Below are positions 54,278 to 62,759 of a DNA stretch of 64,000 nt, piece by piece. Numbering within the stretch: the stretch's first letter is position 1; the number at the start of each line of letters is the position of its first letter. Position numbers and translations under genes: made by a program. The stretch is from Desulfovibrio psychrotolerans (lineage in GTDB: Bacteria > Desulfobacterota > Desulfovibrionia > Desulfovibrionales > Desulfovibrionaceae): the NCBI RefSeq assembly GCF_013340305.1, contig NZ_BLVP01000002.1, positions 1 through 64,000 of the forward strand, written 5' to 3'. The notes beneath the pieces were generated by a model. The model was not told the DNA's origin, did not search any database, and saw only the letters and a program-made list of their open reading frames with translations.

Positions 54278-55975
54278 ATGAGCGGACATTCACCATCTGA
54301 GGAAAACGTGCGCACGGAAGCTGCATCCGGCTTTGGAGATGATGCGTGCGCGCTGCGGCTGCGGTTGTTGCAACTGGAGGAGGAAAACCGCGCTCTTACG
54401 GAGACGGTTGAACGCCTGCAGGGTGACAGGCAGTTGCTGGAGGATATTCTGAACGCCATTCCTGACAAGCTGACCGTGCATGACCGGCAGGAGCACGTGG
54501 TTTTCAGCAACTGGAGCGAGGAAGACACCTACTGGGAGAATCAGGGAGGGGAGCGCGACGGCACCGCCTGTTTCGGCTGTTATTTCCGGGGGGAGAAGTT
54601 CTGCGACCAGTGCCAGGTGGAAGAGGTGTTTGAGACGCGCAGGCAGAAGATTATTGAGCTGTATAATCCCAAGACGAGGGAGTTTCGGTCTATCACGGTG
54701 TTTCCCGTTATGCGCACGGATGATGATTCGACCATGGTGGCGGAGTATGTGCGGGATATTACGGCAACACGTAAGATGGAGCGTGAGCTGCGCGTGGCAA
54801 AAGAGGCTGCGGACGCTGCCAACAAGGCCAAAAGCGAATTTCTGGCGTCTATGAGCCACGAGATACGAACGCCCATGAACGGCGTGCTGGGAATGCTTGA
54901 TCTTGCCATGGACACCGAGCTGGATGAGGAGCAGCGCGAGTATCTGGAAGCGGTGCAGAATTCCGCAGAGTCGCTGCTGGCGCTGATAAACGATATTCTT
55001 GATTTTTCCAAGATTGAAGCGGGCGTGGTGGAGCTGGACAGTCAGGCGTTCCGGCTGCGCAAGCGTCTTTCTGCGCTGCACACCATGTTTGTGCACCGGG
55101 CGGAGGAGCGGGGGCTGGACTTCCGGTTTTCTGTGCCTGATTCCGTGCCGGACGGGCTGGTGGGCGACCCCTTGCGGCTGCGGCAGATACTGGTGAATCT
55201 GCTGGATAACGCGCTCAAGTTTACCGATGCGGGGCGCGTGGAGCTTGCCGTGCAGGTTGTGGACCGGCATGGAGGCGAGGCGGCGGGCGGCGTGGTGCTG
55301 GAATTTTCTGTGCGTGATACCGGGCCGGGGATTATGGAGGCGCATCAGAAACGGATATTCGAGAGTTTTGCGCAGGCGGATGGTTCGTTTTCGCGGCGGC
55401 ATCAGGGCACGGGGCTTGGGCTTGCCATATGCAAGCGGCTGGTGGAGCTGATGGGCGGCGCCATTGCGCTGCGCAGTACGCCCGGCAAGGGGGCGGAGTT
55501 CAGTTTTCAGGTGCCGTTCGAGTTGGCGCAGTTTGAAGAGAAGGCTCCCAAGCGGGCAAAGGGGGGCGAGGTGTCCAAGGCTGAACGCACGGCGCGCGGG
55601 CGTATTCTTGTGGCTGAAGATCACCCCGTGAACCTGATGTTTATTGAAAAGCTGCTTACAAAGCATGGGTTTACCGTGCGTGTGGTGGGTGACGGCACAG
55701 AGGTTGTGCCTGCGCTGCGCGAGGAGCAGTTTGATCTTATTCTTATGGACATAGCCATGCCGGAGATGGACGGGCTGGCGGCAACCCGGGCGGTGCGGGC
55801 GGCAACGGGGATGAAGACGCCCTCTTCCGTGCCTATCATCGCCATGACGGCTCATGCGATGAAGGGAGACAGGGAGCAGTTTCTGGCGACGGGCATGGAC
55901 GATTACATTGGCAAGCCCATCAATTCGGATAATTTGCTCAGCCTGATTTTTAAGCATATGCAGGGCAAGGGGTAG
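54278..55975 (+). CDS. Hybrid sensor histidine kinase with Cys-rich PAS
   Basis: A 565-residue soluble kinase. Order: coiled coil (25-55), PAS-like domain (about 55-165) with a Cys cluster (CFGCYFRGEKFCDQC) that could bind metal or sense redox, HisKA with phosphoacceptor His near 194 (SMSHEIRTPMNG), HATPase with NLLDNALKFTD and DTGPGI, and receiver with Asp near 491 (LILMDIAMPEMDG). The ATG at 54278 is preceded by GGGGCGAA. It is divergent from rfbC. The signal and phosphotransfer partner are unknown. Confidence 0.9.
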   Translation: MSGHSPSEENVRTEAASGFGDDACALRLRLLQLEEENRALTETVERLQGDRQLLEDILNAIPDKLTVHDRQEHVVFSNWSEEDTYWENQGGERDGTACFGCYFRGEKFCDQCQVEEVFETRRQKIIELYNPKTREFRSITVFPVMRTDDDSTMVAEYVRDITATRKMERELRVAKEAADAANKAKSEFLASMSHEIRTPMNGVLGMLDLAMDTELDEEQREYLEAVQNSAESLLALINDILDFSKIEAGVVELDSQAFRLRKRLSALHTMFVHRAEERGLDFRFSVPDSVPDGLVGDPLRLRQILVNLLDNALKFTDAGRVELAVQVVDRHGGEAAGGVVLEFSVRDTGPGIMEAHQKRIFESFAQADGSFSRRHQGTGLGLAICKRLVELMGGAIALRSTPGKGAEFSFQVPFELAQFEEKAPKRAKGGEVSKAERTARGRILVAEDHPVNLMFIEKLLTKHGFTVRVVGDGTEVVPALREEQFDLILMDIAMPEMDGLAATRAVRAATGMKTPSSVPIIAMTAHAMKGDREQFLATGMDDYIGKPINSDNLLSLIFKHMQGKG

Positions 55976-56117
55976 CGGCTGACGCGAGGCGGAGGCGGCT
56001 TTTGTGCGCCGTGCCGCCGTGATGCGGCGGGTGCGGGGAGTTCTTCCTTGCATTTTTGGCGGGAAATCTATATATCACGAATCCCTTGCGGCACTGCTGC
56101 GGGGGATTCTTTCAAGC

Positions 56118-56209
56118 GGAAGGGTGGCAGAGCCCGGTTTATTGCACTGGTCTTGAAAACCAGCGACGCTTTACGGCGTCCGTGAGTTCGAATCTCACCC
56201 CTTCCGCCA
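56118..56209 (+). tRNA. tRNA-Ser (UGA anticodon)
   Basis: A 92-nt class II tRNA. Acceptor GGAAGGG pairs with CCCTTCC, the anticodon loop CTTGAAA holds TGA within the CTGGT/ACCAG stem, there is a long variable arm (GACGC/GCGTC), T loop TTCGAAT, and encoded CCA. It is the integration site of the element downstream. Confidence 0.95.
56185..56209 (+). other. Candidate attachment site (attL) in tRNA-Ser
   Basis: The 3' end of tRNA-Ser, from the T loop to CCA, directly borders the P4-type integrase region. Integrases of this type commonly insert at tRNA 3' ends and leave a direct repeat at the far side. No second copy is seen in the window, so attR must lie beyond 64000. Confidence 0.5.
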
Positions 56210-56241
56210 TATGACCATCCAACACCATTCAAGGTGGTTCA

Positions 56242-56276
56242 AAAAGTCCCTGAATTACAGGGACTTTTCTTTTTAT
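56242..56276 (+). terminator. Terminator after tRNA-Ser
   Basis: AAAAGTCCCTG pairs with CAGGGACTTTT across AATTA, followed by CTTTTTAT. It separates the tRNA from the integrase gene. Confidence 0.85.
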
Positions 56277-56310
56277 CCTGTTCCATGTCGTCCGATAAGG
56301 TTCATTGACA

Positions 56311-56370
56311 TACTCACATTGAAGTGAGTAACAATTTGAGTAACAAGGTTACTCACAAAATAGTTACTCA
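56311..56370. promoter_or_regulatory. Cluster of TGAGTAAC sites before integrase
   Basis: TGAGTAAC occurs at 56325 and 56337, and its complement GTTACTCA at 56348 and 56363. A partial copy (TACTCACA) lies at 56311. The two pairs face each other. The cluster ends 18 bp before the integrase ATG, so it may hold arm-type binding sites for integrase or excisionase, or an operator. Confidence 0.55.
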
Positions 56371-56387
56371 CAATTCAGGGGGCAGCC

Positions 56388-57613
56388 ATGGCCTTAACTG
56401 CAAAGCGTATTGAGACGGCAAAGTCACAAGACAAGATGTACCGGATAACGGACAGTGACGGTCTATGTCTGGAGGTGCCTCCGAAGGGAAAGAAGCGGTG
56501 GCGGTTCCGATACATTTTTGCTGGCAAGCGTGGGATGCTTTCTCTTGGAACGTATCCTGAAATCAGTTTGCAGGAGGTAGAGAGAAAAGAAACGACCTTC
56601 GTAAGCTGGTTGCCAAGGGGATAGACCCTTCCGCTGAGAGGAAGGAGCAAAAAGCCGTTGCGGAGGGTAAATATTCCTTTGAGGCGTTGGCCCTTGAATG
56701 GTTTGCCCATAACTCCAAGCGGAGTGAGAAGGACAAGCAAACGGTAATGGGTAGGATACAACGGCATATCCTGCCTGCGCTTGGCAGCATGGCCTATGAC
56801 GATGTCACCGCGCAGCATGTACGAGATATGGTGCAGCGGATTGCAGGGCGGGGAAAGGTTGATGTCGCCCGTCGATGCTGTGACCTTGTGAACCAGATTT
56901 ACAAGTACGGTATCGTGACGGGCAAGACCGAGAAGAATCCTGCGGCGTATGTGAAGGCGGTACTGCCAGCACAAAGTCAGACCTTGAAACATCATGCGGC
57001 GTTGACTGACCCCAAAGAAGTGGGGCGGCTGATGCGTTCTATTGAAGAGTTTCAGGGAACATTTGTCGTTAAGTGCGCCTTACAGATTGCGGCCTATACC
57101 TTTCTGAGGTCGTCTGAAATACGCAAAGCCCCTTGGTCTGAGATCGACTTTGAAAGCCGCTTGTGGCGAATCCCCGCCGAGCGGATGAAACGAAACAACC
57201 CCCACCTTGTTCCGCTTTCCGATCAGGCAATTTCGGTTTTGCGGGAACTGCACCCCCTCACACAAAACGCGGACTTCATCTTTCCAAGCGTCCGCACTGA
57301 TTCCAAGCCCCTGTCAGAAAATACGCTGAACGTTGCCTTGCGTGGCATGGGATTCAGCAAAGAGCAAATGACCCTGCATGGATTCAGGGCAATGGCCTCA
57401 AGCCTGTTGAACGAGCGCGGCTATTCTTCGGACTGGATAGAGAAGCAGCTTGCCCATACCGAAAGAAACAAGGTTCGGGCGGCATACAACCGGGCGGACT
57501 TCCTTCAGGATAGAATACGCATGATGCAGGCTTGGGCTGACTATCTCGACCACCTGAGAGACGGGGGCAAGGTGATTCCTTTCCCTGTAAAGGTTACTAG
57601 CGATGGGAGTTGA
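56388..57613 (+). pseudogene. P4-type tyrosine integrase with frameshift
   Basis: The first part (56388 to about 56580) encodes the P4-type integrase N-terminus (LTAKRIETAKSQDKMYRITD, SDGLCLEVPPKGKKRWRFRY). The frame then breaks. The +1-shifted frame continues smoothly (KRNDLRKLVAKGIDPSAERK) into the catalytic part, which keeps the Arg in FLRSSEIR, the HGFR box, the His in LAHTERN and the Tyr in AAYNRADF. One missing base near 56579-56582 explains it. Either the gene is dead, a sequencing error occurred, or frameshifting joins the halves. It is placed at tRNA-Ser and defines the left end of the element. Confidence 0.85.
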
Positions 57614-57724
57614 TATGGCTTGGTGTGCTTGATACTTATGTGAAATAGGTAGTAGATTGCAGAAATTTTTAGGGAGATAATTATTAGGATTCTATGGGCA
57701 TTGTTATAAACTGGGGAGGAAGTT

Positions 57725-58432
57725 ATGTGGGATGAGTATCAAGATGATGAAGGCACTATAAAGCGTAGTGAAGACCATGGTATGCAATCGTTTGATGAGT
57801 ATATTAGTGAGCGCACATTTTCAGCTATGGATGTGATGGAAGATTTGGATTTACCCCCTCATGAGTTCTGCGAATGGCTTGATCAAGGGGGGCTTGCTAC
57901 AAATTTTGAAAGTGCTCGTGCGTTTCATTTTGGCTCTGAAAATTTTGAATATGGTTTTTTTACCGAAGATAAATTGTTAGAGTGTAGAATTTATAAGAAT
58001 AGCTACTATAAGTTTCGTAATGAGAGGCGAGATATGTTTCCCAAGAGGTCATCGCTGTTAGACATTGATGGCGGGAGTGGTATTGTCAGCGGGAAGATGA
58101 GGTGTGAAAAGTGCGAACAATATGAATGTGAAATTAAAAAAATGAGAGAAGAGATTCGTAGGCTTCAGTCTTGCGGAAATACGGAGGGAAAGACCAAAGC
58201 TGCAACTGAAGCACGAAGGAGAAGTGTGGCCTTGGAGTATCAGGGATATATCGAGACGGTGACGAAGCTCACTCTATATTTGAAGGACAACCCAAAGTCC
58301 TACACAAAGGATGAGTTGACGGCTCTGGCTGCGAAAAATGGTTGGCCCATTAATGATAACGCGCGGGAGGCGATGAGACGAGGGCTGCCTGAAGAGCTGA
58401 TAAATACCGGCGGAGCACCCTCTCAAGGCTAA
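57725..58432 (+). CDS. Element protein of unknown function
   Basis: A 235-residue protein. The first 100 residues are acidic with no known domain. A short Cys group (CEKCEQYEC, near 135) could bind zinc and leads into a helix or coiled coil. The C-terminus (KSYTKDELTALAAKNGWPIN, then AREAMRRGLPEELI) looks like a compact helical domain. The first part is AT-rich compared with the rest of the chromosome. GGAGG lies just before the ATG. I recognise no family; position between integrase and replication genes suggests a cargo or regulatory role. Confidence 0.6.
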   Translation: MWDEYQDDEGTIKRSEDHGMQSFDEYISERTFSAMDVMEDLDLPPHEFCEWLDQGGLATNFESARAFHFGSENFEYGFFTEDKLLECRIYKNSYYKFRNERRDMFPKRSSLLDIDGGSGIVSGKMRCEKCEQYECEIKKMREEIRRLQSCGNTEGKTKAATEARRRSVALEYQGYIETVTKLTLYLKDNPKSYTKDELTALAAKNGWPINDNAREAMRRGLPEELINTGGAPSQG

Positions 58433-58485
58433 CCTCTCCACATCGTGAAACTCTACATGAATCAAGGCCCAGACGGGCCTTGTAA

Positions 58486-58516
58486 ACGTCCCCACATCGT
58501 TGGGGGCGTTCTTTTT
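58486..58516 (+). terminator. Terminator behind element gene
   Basis: CGTCCCC pairs with GGGGGCG around ACATCGTT and is followed by TTCTTTTTT. A second hairpin, CAAGGCCC/GGGCCTTG, lies just upstream. Confidence 0.75.
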
Positions 58517-58664
58517 TGTGAGGCTAGGGTGAAAGCAAATTAACGATCCGCAACGGTTTTCTCACGATGCGCACGATGTTACCCACTTTTTTAAATTTTG
58601 CCGTTCAGTACGATTTCTCCAAATGCATTAACGCCCATTGCGGGCAAACATTGGAGAAATGAAA

Positions 58665-58874
58665 ATGAGTATTCCCACAAACGGCTTTCTTCGCTTGAAG
58701 CATGTCTTGCAGATCATCCCCATCAGCAAGACCGCATGGTGGAACGGTGTAAAGGACGGCAGATACCCCAAGCCTGTTAAGCTGGCAGAACGCACAACAG
58801 CTTGGAGGGCTGAGGACATTCAGGCGTTGATCGCCAAGATCGGCGGCGAAGCTGGCAAACGTGAGGTGCAATAA
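58665..58874 (+). CDS. AlpA-family regulator/excisionase-like protein
   Basis: A 69-residue MerR-like winged-helix protein of the AlpA type: FLRLKHVLQIIPISKTAWWN is the typical recognition region, followed by the wing GRYPKPVKLAERTTAWRAED. AlpA proteins in P4-like elements activate integrase expression or act as excisionase. GGAG lies eight bases before the ATG. Its stop overlaps the start of the next gene (TAATG). It heads the replication cluster of the element. Confidence 0.85.
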   Translation: MSIPTNGFLRLKHVLQIIPISKTAWWNGVKDGRYPKPVKLAERTTAWRAEDIQALIAKIGGEAGKREVQ

Positions 58875-59143
58875 TGAGCACCAACAGAAAAGCCCCCGGC
58901 AGTTCTGCGAAAACTGCTCAGGGGGCAAAGGAAAATGTTCGTCGATATTTTGTACCCTTCCCGCGTGAAAGCGTCAACAGGGCTTCGCTCTGTGTACTGC
59001 CTCGAATTGTGGATAGCGCGATTGACCGTATAGCAGCGGCTGGCTGGCTTTGGGATCAGGGTGCATCACTTTTTGTAGATCAGGATCTGGTCAAGATTGA
59101 GGTTGCCAAAGAAGCAGAGCAGCGGGGGTGGCACAATGAGTAA
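58874..59143 (+). CDS. Small element protein of unknown function
   Basis: An 89-residue protein, basic at the N-terminus, with the segment ENVRRYFVPFPRESVNRASL and a C-terminal helix (DQDLVKIEVAKEAEQRG). No family is recognised. It is translationally coupled on both sides: its ATG overlaps the AlpA stop and its end overlaps the start of the primase-helicase by eight bases. It is probably an accessory replication or regulatory factor of the element. Confidence 0.6.
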   Translation: MSTNRKAPGSSAKTAQGAKENVRRYFVPFPRESVNRASLCVLPRIVDSAIDRIAAAGWLWDQGASLFVDQDLVKIEVAKEAEQRGWHNE

Positions 59144-62100
59144 GATTGATTTTGATTCGATCAACTCCGCTGCCCGTTCCAGCTTTGAAAGAGTTCTTGC
59201 CAACTTACTACCCGATGGACGGATTGAAGGCGGCGAATATGTGGCCCGTAATCCTACCCGCGCCGACTCCCGTCCCGGTTCATTCAAGGTGAACATTGCA
59301 ACCGGCATGTGGTCCGACTTCGCTACCGGGGACAGCGGCAACGACCCTGTGAACCTGTATGCTTACGTTAAAGGCATGAAGCAGAGTGAAGCGGCACGGG
59401 AGCTTGCAAAAATGGTTGGCGTTGCCCCCACCACGGACACAGGAATATGCACAATCCGCACAGCGCAACGCGCGAGAGAAAACGGCGGTGCCCAACGCAA
59501 GAGCAAGTCGGATTGGTTGCCCATTGTCCCAGTGCCGGATGATGCCCCCGCGCCACCCCGTACCCATTTCCGACATGGTGCCCCCGCCGCAACGTGGCCC
59601 TATAAAGACCAGAACGGGGCATTGCTTGGGTATGTCTGCCGTTTTGATGTGGAAGGAGGAAAACAGGTTCTCCCCCTTATCTTTTGCAGCCAAAGGGATA
59701 ACAGGCAATGGCGGTGGCAATCGTGGAGCGTCCCTCGTCCGTTGTACGGCCTTGATACTCTGGCGGCGGCACCTGAAGCCTCCGTCCTGATCGTGGAGGG
59801 GGAGAAGGCCGCCGAAGCAGCAGGGGTACTCTCTAATAATACCATGGTTGTGATAACGTGGCCCGGCGGTTCCAAGGCAATTAGTAAGATTGACTGGAAT
59901 CCCCTCAAGGGACGGCGTGTGTGCATCTGGCCTGACAATGATGAGCCGGGATTCAAGGCCGCGTTGGATATTGCCAGCAAAGCGCAAGAGGTCGGCTTTA
60001 CACTCGTTGGCGTGGTGCTTCCATCTGCTGATTGGGAGAAGGCAGCAGATATTGCCGACTTCGCCTCACAGTGGACGACTACCGACTTCCATCAGGAGAT
60101 CAAGACCCGCAAGGTTGATGTGGAAGTATTCAGGGCGGAGGCCAGCAAGCGGTATGACATTGATGGGGGAAGCACTGCCCCCAGCCAGAACAATAGCTTG
60201 CAATTCCTTCTACGGACTGACGGCGTGTACTTTGTAGGCCATGATGAAGATGGCATACCCAAGCCCCCGGAATGGGTTTGTTCGCCCTTGAAAGTGCTTG
60301 CCCGAACCAGAGATGAGGAAGGCAAGAATTGGGGGCGATTGCTTGAAATTGTTGATCCTGACGGCAAGACTCATACATGGGCAATGCCTATGGATATGAC
60401 TGCCGGAAACGGAGATACGTATCGGGGCCAATTGCTGAGCTTTGGTTTGCGGCTTGCGGCAGGGAAATATGGAAAGAGCCGGTTGCACATGTATCTTACT
60501 CAATACGAAACCGTTGGCCGTGCCCGGTGCGTCTCTCGAAACGGTTGGCACTCCGGCTGCTTTGTCCTTCCCGACAAGACCTATGGCGACACGGCTGGGG
60601 AGCATGTCGTCTATCAAGGTCTACTCCATGAAAACCTGTTCCGAGAGCAAGGCTCGTTGGCGGACTGGCAGGAAAACGTAGGCTGCTACTGTGTCGGGAA
60701 TAGTCGCTTTGCCTTTGCGGTTTCGGCGGCATTCGCTGGCCCCTTGCTCAAGCTGGTGCATGGGGAGGGTGGAGGCTTCCACTTCTACGGCGGTTCATCT
60801 GTCGGCAAGACAACCATTGTCGAAGTTGCCGGGAGCGTGTGCGGAGGTGGCGGAGACAAGGGCTTCGTCAAACAGTGGAGAAGCACGGACAATGCTCTTG
60901 AAGGCTTGGCGTATCTTCACAATGACGGTCTGCTGGTTCTTGATGAAGTAGGTCAGGCCCAAGCAAAGGTTGCGGGAGAAACGGCCTACATGCTCGCAAA
61001 CGGGCAGGGAAAAAGCCGTGCCTCAAAGACCGGCGCAGCTCGCAATGTGGCGACATGGTGCCTTGTGTTCTTGAGCACTGGCGAACTGACCATGGCGGAC
61101 AAAATAGCCGAAGATGGGCGAAAGGCTATGGCGGGGCAGTCGGTGCGCGTGGTCGATATTCCCGCCGATGCTGGCAAGGGAATGAAGACCCTTGAAGCCC
61201 TGCACACCTTTGCCAGTGGTGGCGAACTTGCCAACCACTTCAAGGCCGCTTCCAAACGCTTCTACGGCACTCCCCTACGGGCGTTCCTGTCTACCCTGAC
61301 CAGTGAGCCGGAAAAAGCAGCACAGCGCGTCACGCAGCATATGGAAGCCTTTTGCAAGCGGTATGTGCCTGATGGAGCAGACGGGCAGGTTAGCCGGGTG
61401 GCCCGCAGATTTGGACTTGTCGCTGCCGCTGGCGAACTGGCAACCGAGTATAGTGTCCTCCCGTGGCCCACAGGTGAAGCAACCAGAGCCGCCGCAACGT
61501 GTTTTGCCGCATGGCTGAATTGTCGTGGCGGAGTCGGGAGCGCGGAGCTATCGGCGGGGATTGAACAAGTTGTGAGCTTCTTCCAAGCGCACGGGGCGTC
61601 ACGATTCGAAGATACAGAGACGGACACTCTGCGGACGGTTATCAACCGAGTGGGCTACCTGAAGACGATTAGGGGCGAACGGTGTTTCTGTGTGTTCCCT
61701 TCCGCATTCAGACGGGAGGTGTGTAACGGATACGATTCGTCCATGTTGGCAAAGGCACTTGCCGACAAGAGATTGCTCTACGCTGACAAGGGCAGGAACA
61801 CAAAGAACGTTTGGGTTGATGGTAAAACAGTTGCGTTCGTTGTTCTGTCCTATAGCATTTTGGGTGTGAATGATGCGAATGGTGTGAATGCTGTAGAAAG
61901 CATTGAAGAAAACTCCTTAACACTGCCCGAAGCCGAAGTGCGAAGTGCGCGAAGGAACGCCGGGGATGGTGCTGAGCCTTCACATTCTTCGCATGTACCA
62001 TGCATGAATCGTGAAGGGGAAATGGACGGTAATTCCAATGCCCTTCACGCGATTCACAGCCTTCACACTGAAAATAGCCAATCCGAGAATAAAAAAACGC

Positions 62101-62189
62101 ATCCCGACAGTCCCAGCCCCGCCAATATTCAGGAAGGCAGAGATTGGCATTACGCTGAAGACGGTACAAAACGGGTGGCGATCATATGA
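59136..62189 (+). CDS. TOPRIM primase and DUF927 helicase
   Basis: A 1017-residue replication protein. N-terminal 80 residues carry a primase-like domain (EYVARNPTRADSRPGSFKVN, then GMWSDFATGDSGNDPVNLY). A TOPRIM region follows near 220-330 (VLIVEGEKAAEAAG, then RVCIWPDNDEPGFKAA). Residues about 390-720 are DUF927, an ATPase of the superfamily 3-like type, with Walker A GGSSVGKTT and Walker B LLVLDEVGQAQ. The C-terminal 150 residues are an irregular hydrophilic tail. Such proteins prime and unwind DNA in P4-like satellites and phages. The start at 59136 has GGGGGTGG upstream. Confidence 0.88.
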   Translation: MSKIDFDSINSAARSSFERVLANLLPDGRIEGGEYVARNPTRADSRPGSFKVNIATGMWSDFATGDSGNDPVNLYAYVKGMKQSEAARELAKMVGVAPTTDTGICTIRTAQRARENGGAQRKSKSDWLPIVPVPDDAPAPPRTHFRHGAPAATWPYKDQNGALLGYVCRFDVEGGKQVLPLIFCSQRDNRQWRWQSWSVPRPLYGLDTLAAAPEASVLIVEGEKAAEAAGVLSNNTMVVITWPGGSKAISKIDWNPLKGRRVCIWPDNDEPGFKAALDIASKAQEVGFTLVGVVLPSADWEKAADIADFASQWTTTDFHQEIKTRKVDVEVFRAEASKRYDIDGGSTAPSQNNSLQFLLRTDGVYFVGHDEDGIPKPPEWVCSPLKVLARTRDEEGKNWGRLLEIVDPDGKTHTWAMPMDMTAGNGDTYRGQLLSFGLRLAAGKYGKSRLHMYLTQYETVGRARCVSRNGWHSGCFVLPDKTYGDTAGEHVVYQGLLHENLFREQGSLADWQENVGCYCVGNSRFAFAVSAAFAGPLLKLVHGEGGGFHFYGGSSVGKTTIVEVAGSVCGGGGDKGFVKQWRSTDNALEGLAYLHNDGLLVLDEVGQAQAKVAGETAYMLANGQGKSRASKTGAARNVATWCLVFLSTGELTMADKIAEDGRKAMAGQSVRVVDIPADAGKGMKTLEALHTFASGGELANHFKAASKRFYGTPLRAFLSTLTSEPEKAAQRVTQHMEAFCKRYVPDGADGQVSRVARRFGLVAAAGELATEYSVLPWPTGEATRAAATCFAAWLNCRGGVGSAELSAGIEQVVSFFQAHGASRFEDTETDTLRTVINRVGYLKTIRGERCFCVFPSAFRREVCNGYDSSMLAKALADKRLLYADKGRNTKNVWVDGKTVAFVVLSYSILGVNDANGVNAVESIEENSLTLPEAEVRSARRNAGDGAEPSHSSHVPCMNREGEMDGNSNALHAIHSLHTENSQSENKKTHPDSPSPANIQEGRDWHYAEDGTKRVAII

Positions 62190-62545
62190 CCATGCTCGCA
62201 GACCTCGAAGACCGTGGATGCCACCTCTTTCTTGATGACACAGGGCAAATGCACTTGGAGGCTTCCGCGTCCGTCTCTCCTGAAGTGTGGGACGGGGTCG
62301 TCTTCTTCGTGCGCCAGAACAGGCAAGCGATCCTCGCAGAGTTGCAAAAGAGTTCGGGCGAGAATGATTGGGTGGGGCTTGGCATTATGCTGCCCCACCC
62401 AAGCCCAAGGGGGGGTATCTGTGAGCCTGCGGAACTGGTCCGGCATGTATCCGGGAGATACTGCTTGCAGCGCATAGACGGAGTCTTGCTAACTGTTCCC
62501 CAACAGTGGGCAATAGAGCGTGCGGCGGATTCCCATCCAGGTTGA
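62186..62545 (+). CDS. Small protein with TubC-N-like domain
   Basis: A 119-residue protein. The first 55 residues (MLADLEDRGCHLFLDDTGQM, then VFFVRQNRQAILAELQ) fit the TubC N-terminal docking-like fold often found beside element primases. The rest (IMLPHPSPRGG, then VSGRYCLQRIDGVLL) is unassigned. Its ATG overlaps the primase stop by four bases. Function unknown; likely an accessory of the replication cluster. Confidence 0.65.
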   Translation: MTMLADLEDRGCHLFLDDTGQMHLEASASVSPEVWDGVVFFVRQNRQAILAELQKSSGENDWVGLGIMLPHPSPRGGICEPAELVRHVSGRYCLQRIDGVLLTVPQQWAIERAADSHPG

Positions 62546-62581
62546 GCTTAGTGGATTAGTAATTCAAATCCTTACGTTTTT

Positions 62582-62609
62582 TTGACACCGAAAGCGCGTG
62601 TAATATTTT
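62582..62609 (+). promoter_or_regulatory. Candidate promoter upstream of hsdM
   Basis: TTGACA at 62582-62587 and TATTTT at 62604-62609, spacing 16. Transcripts would start near 62616 and meet a strong terminator about 53 bases later, before hsdM. Confidence 0.4.
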
Positions 62610-62668
62610 GATATTATTATGTTTATGTATGCAAAGTGTGACGATTGGTTATGGTCGCACTACCCATT

Positions 62669-62694
62669 GGCTGCTTTCAATGCAGCCTTTTTTT
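62669..62694 (+). terminator. Terminator/attenuator before hsdM
   Basis: GGCTGC (62669-62674) pairs with GCAGCC (62682-62687) across TTTCAAT, followed by seven T residues. It lies between the candidate promoter and the hsdM ATG, so it either ends a short RNA or attenuates hsdM. Confidence 0.8.
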
Positions 62695-62759
62695 GTCTAT
62701 ACATCCAGAGGTTCCATATTCACCATCATATACGCAACACAACCGGATACTTGAACACC

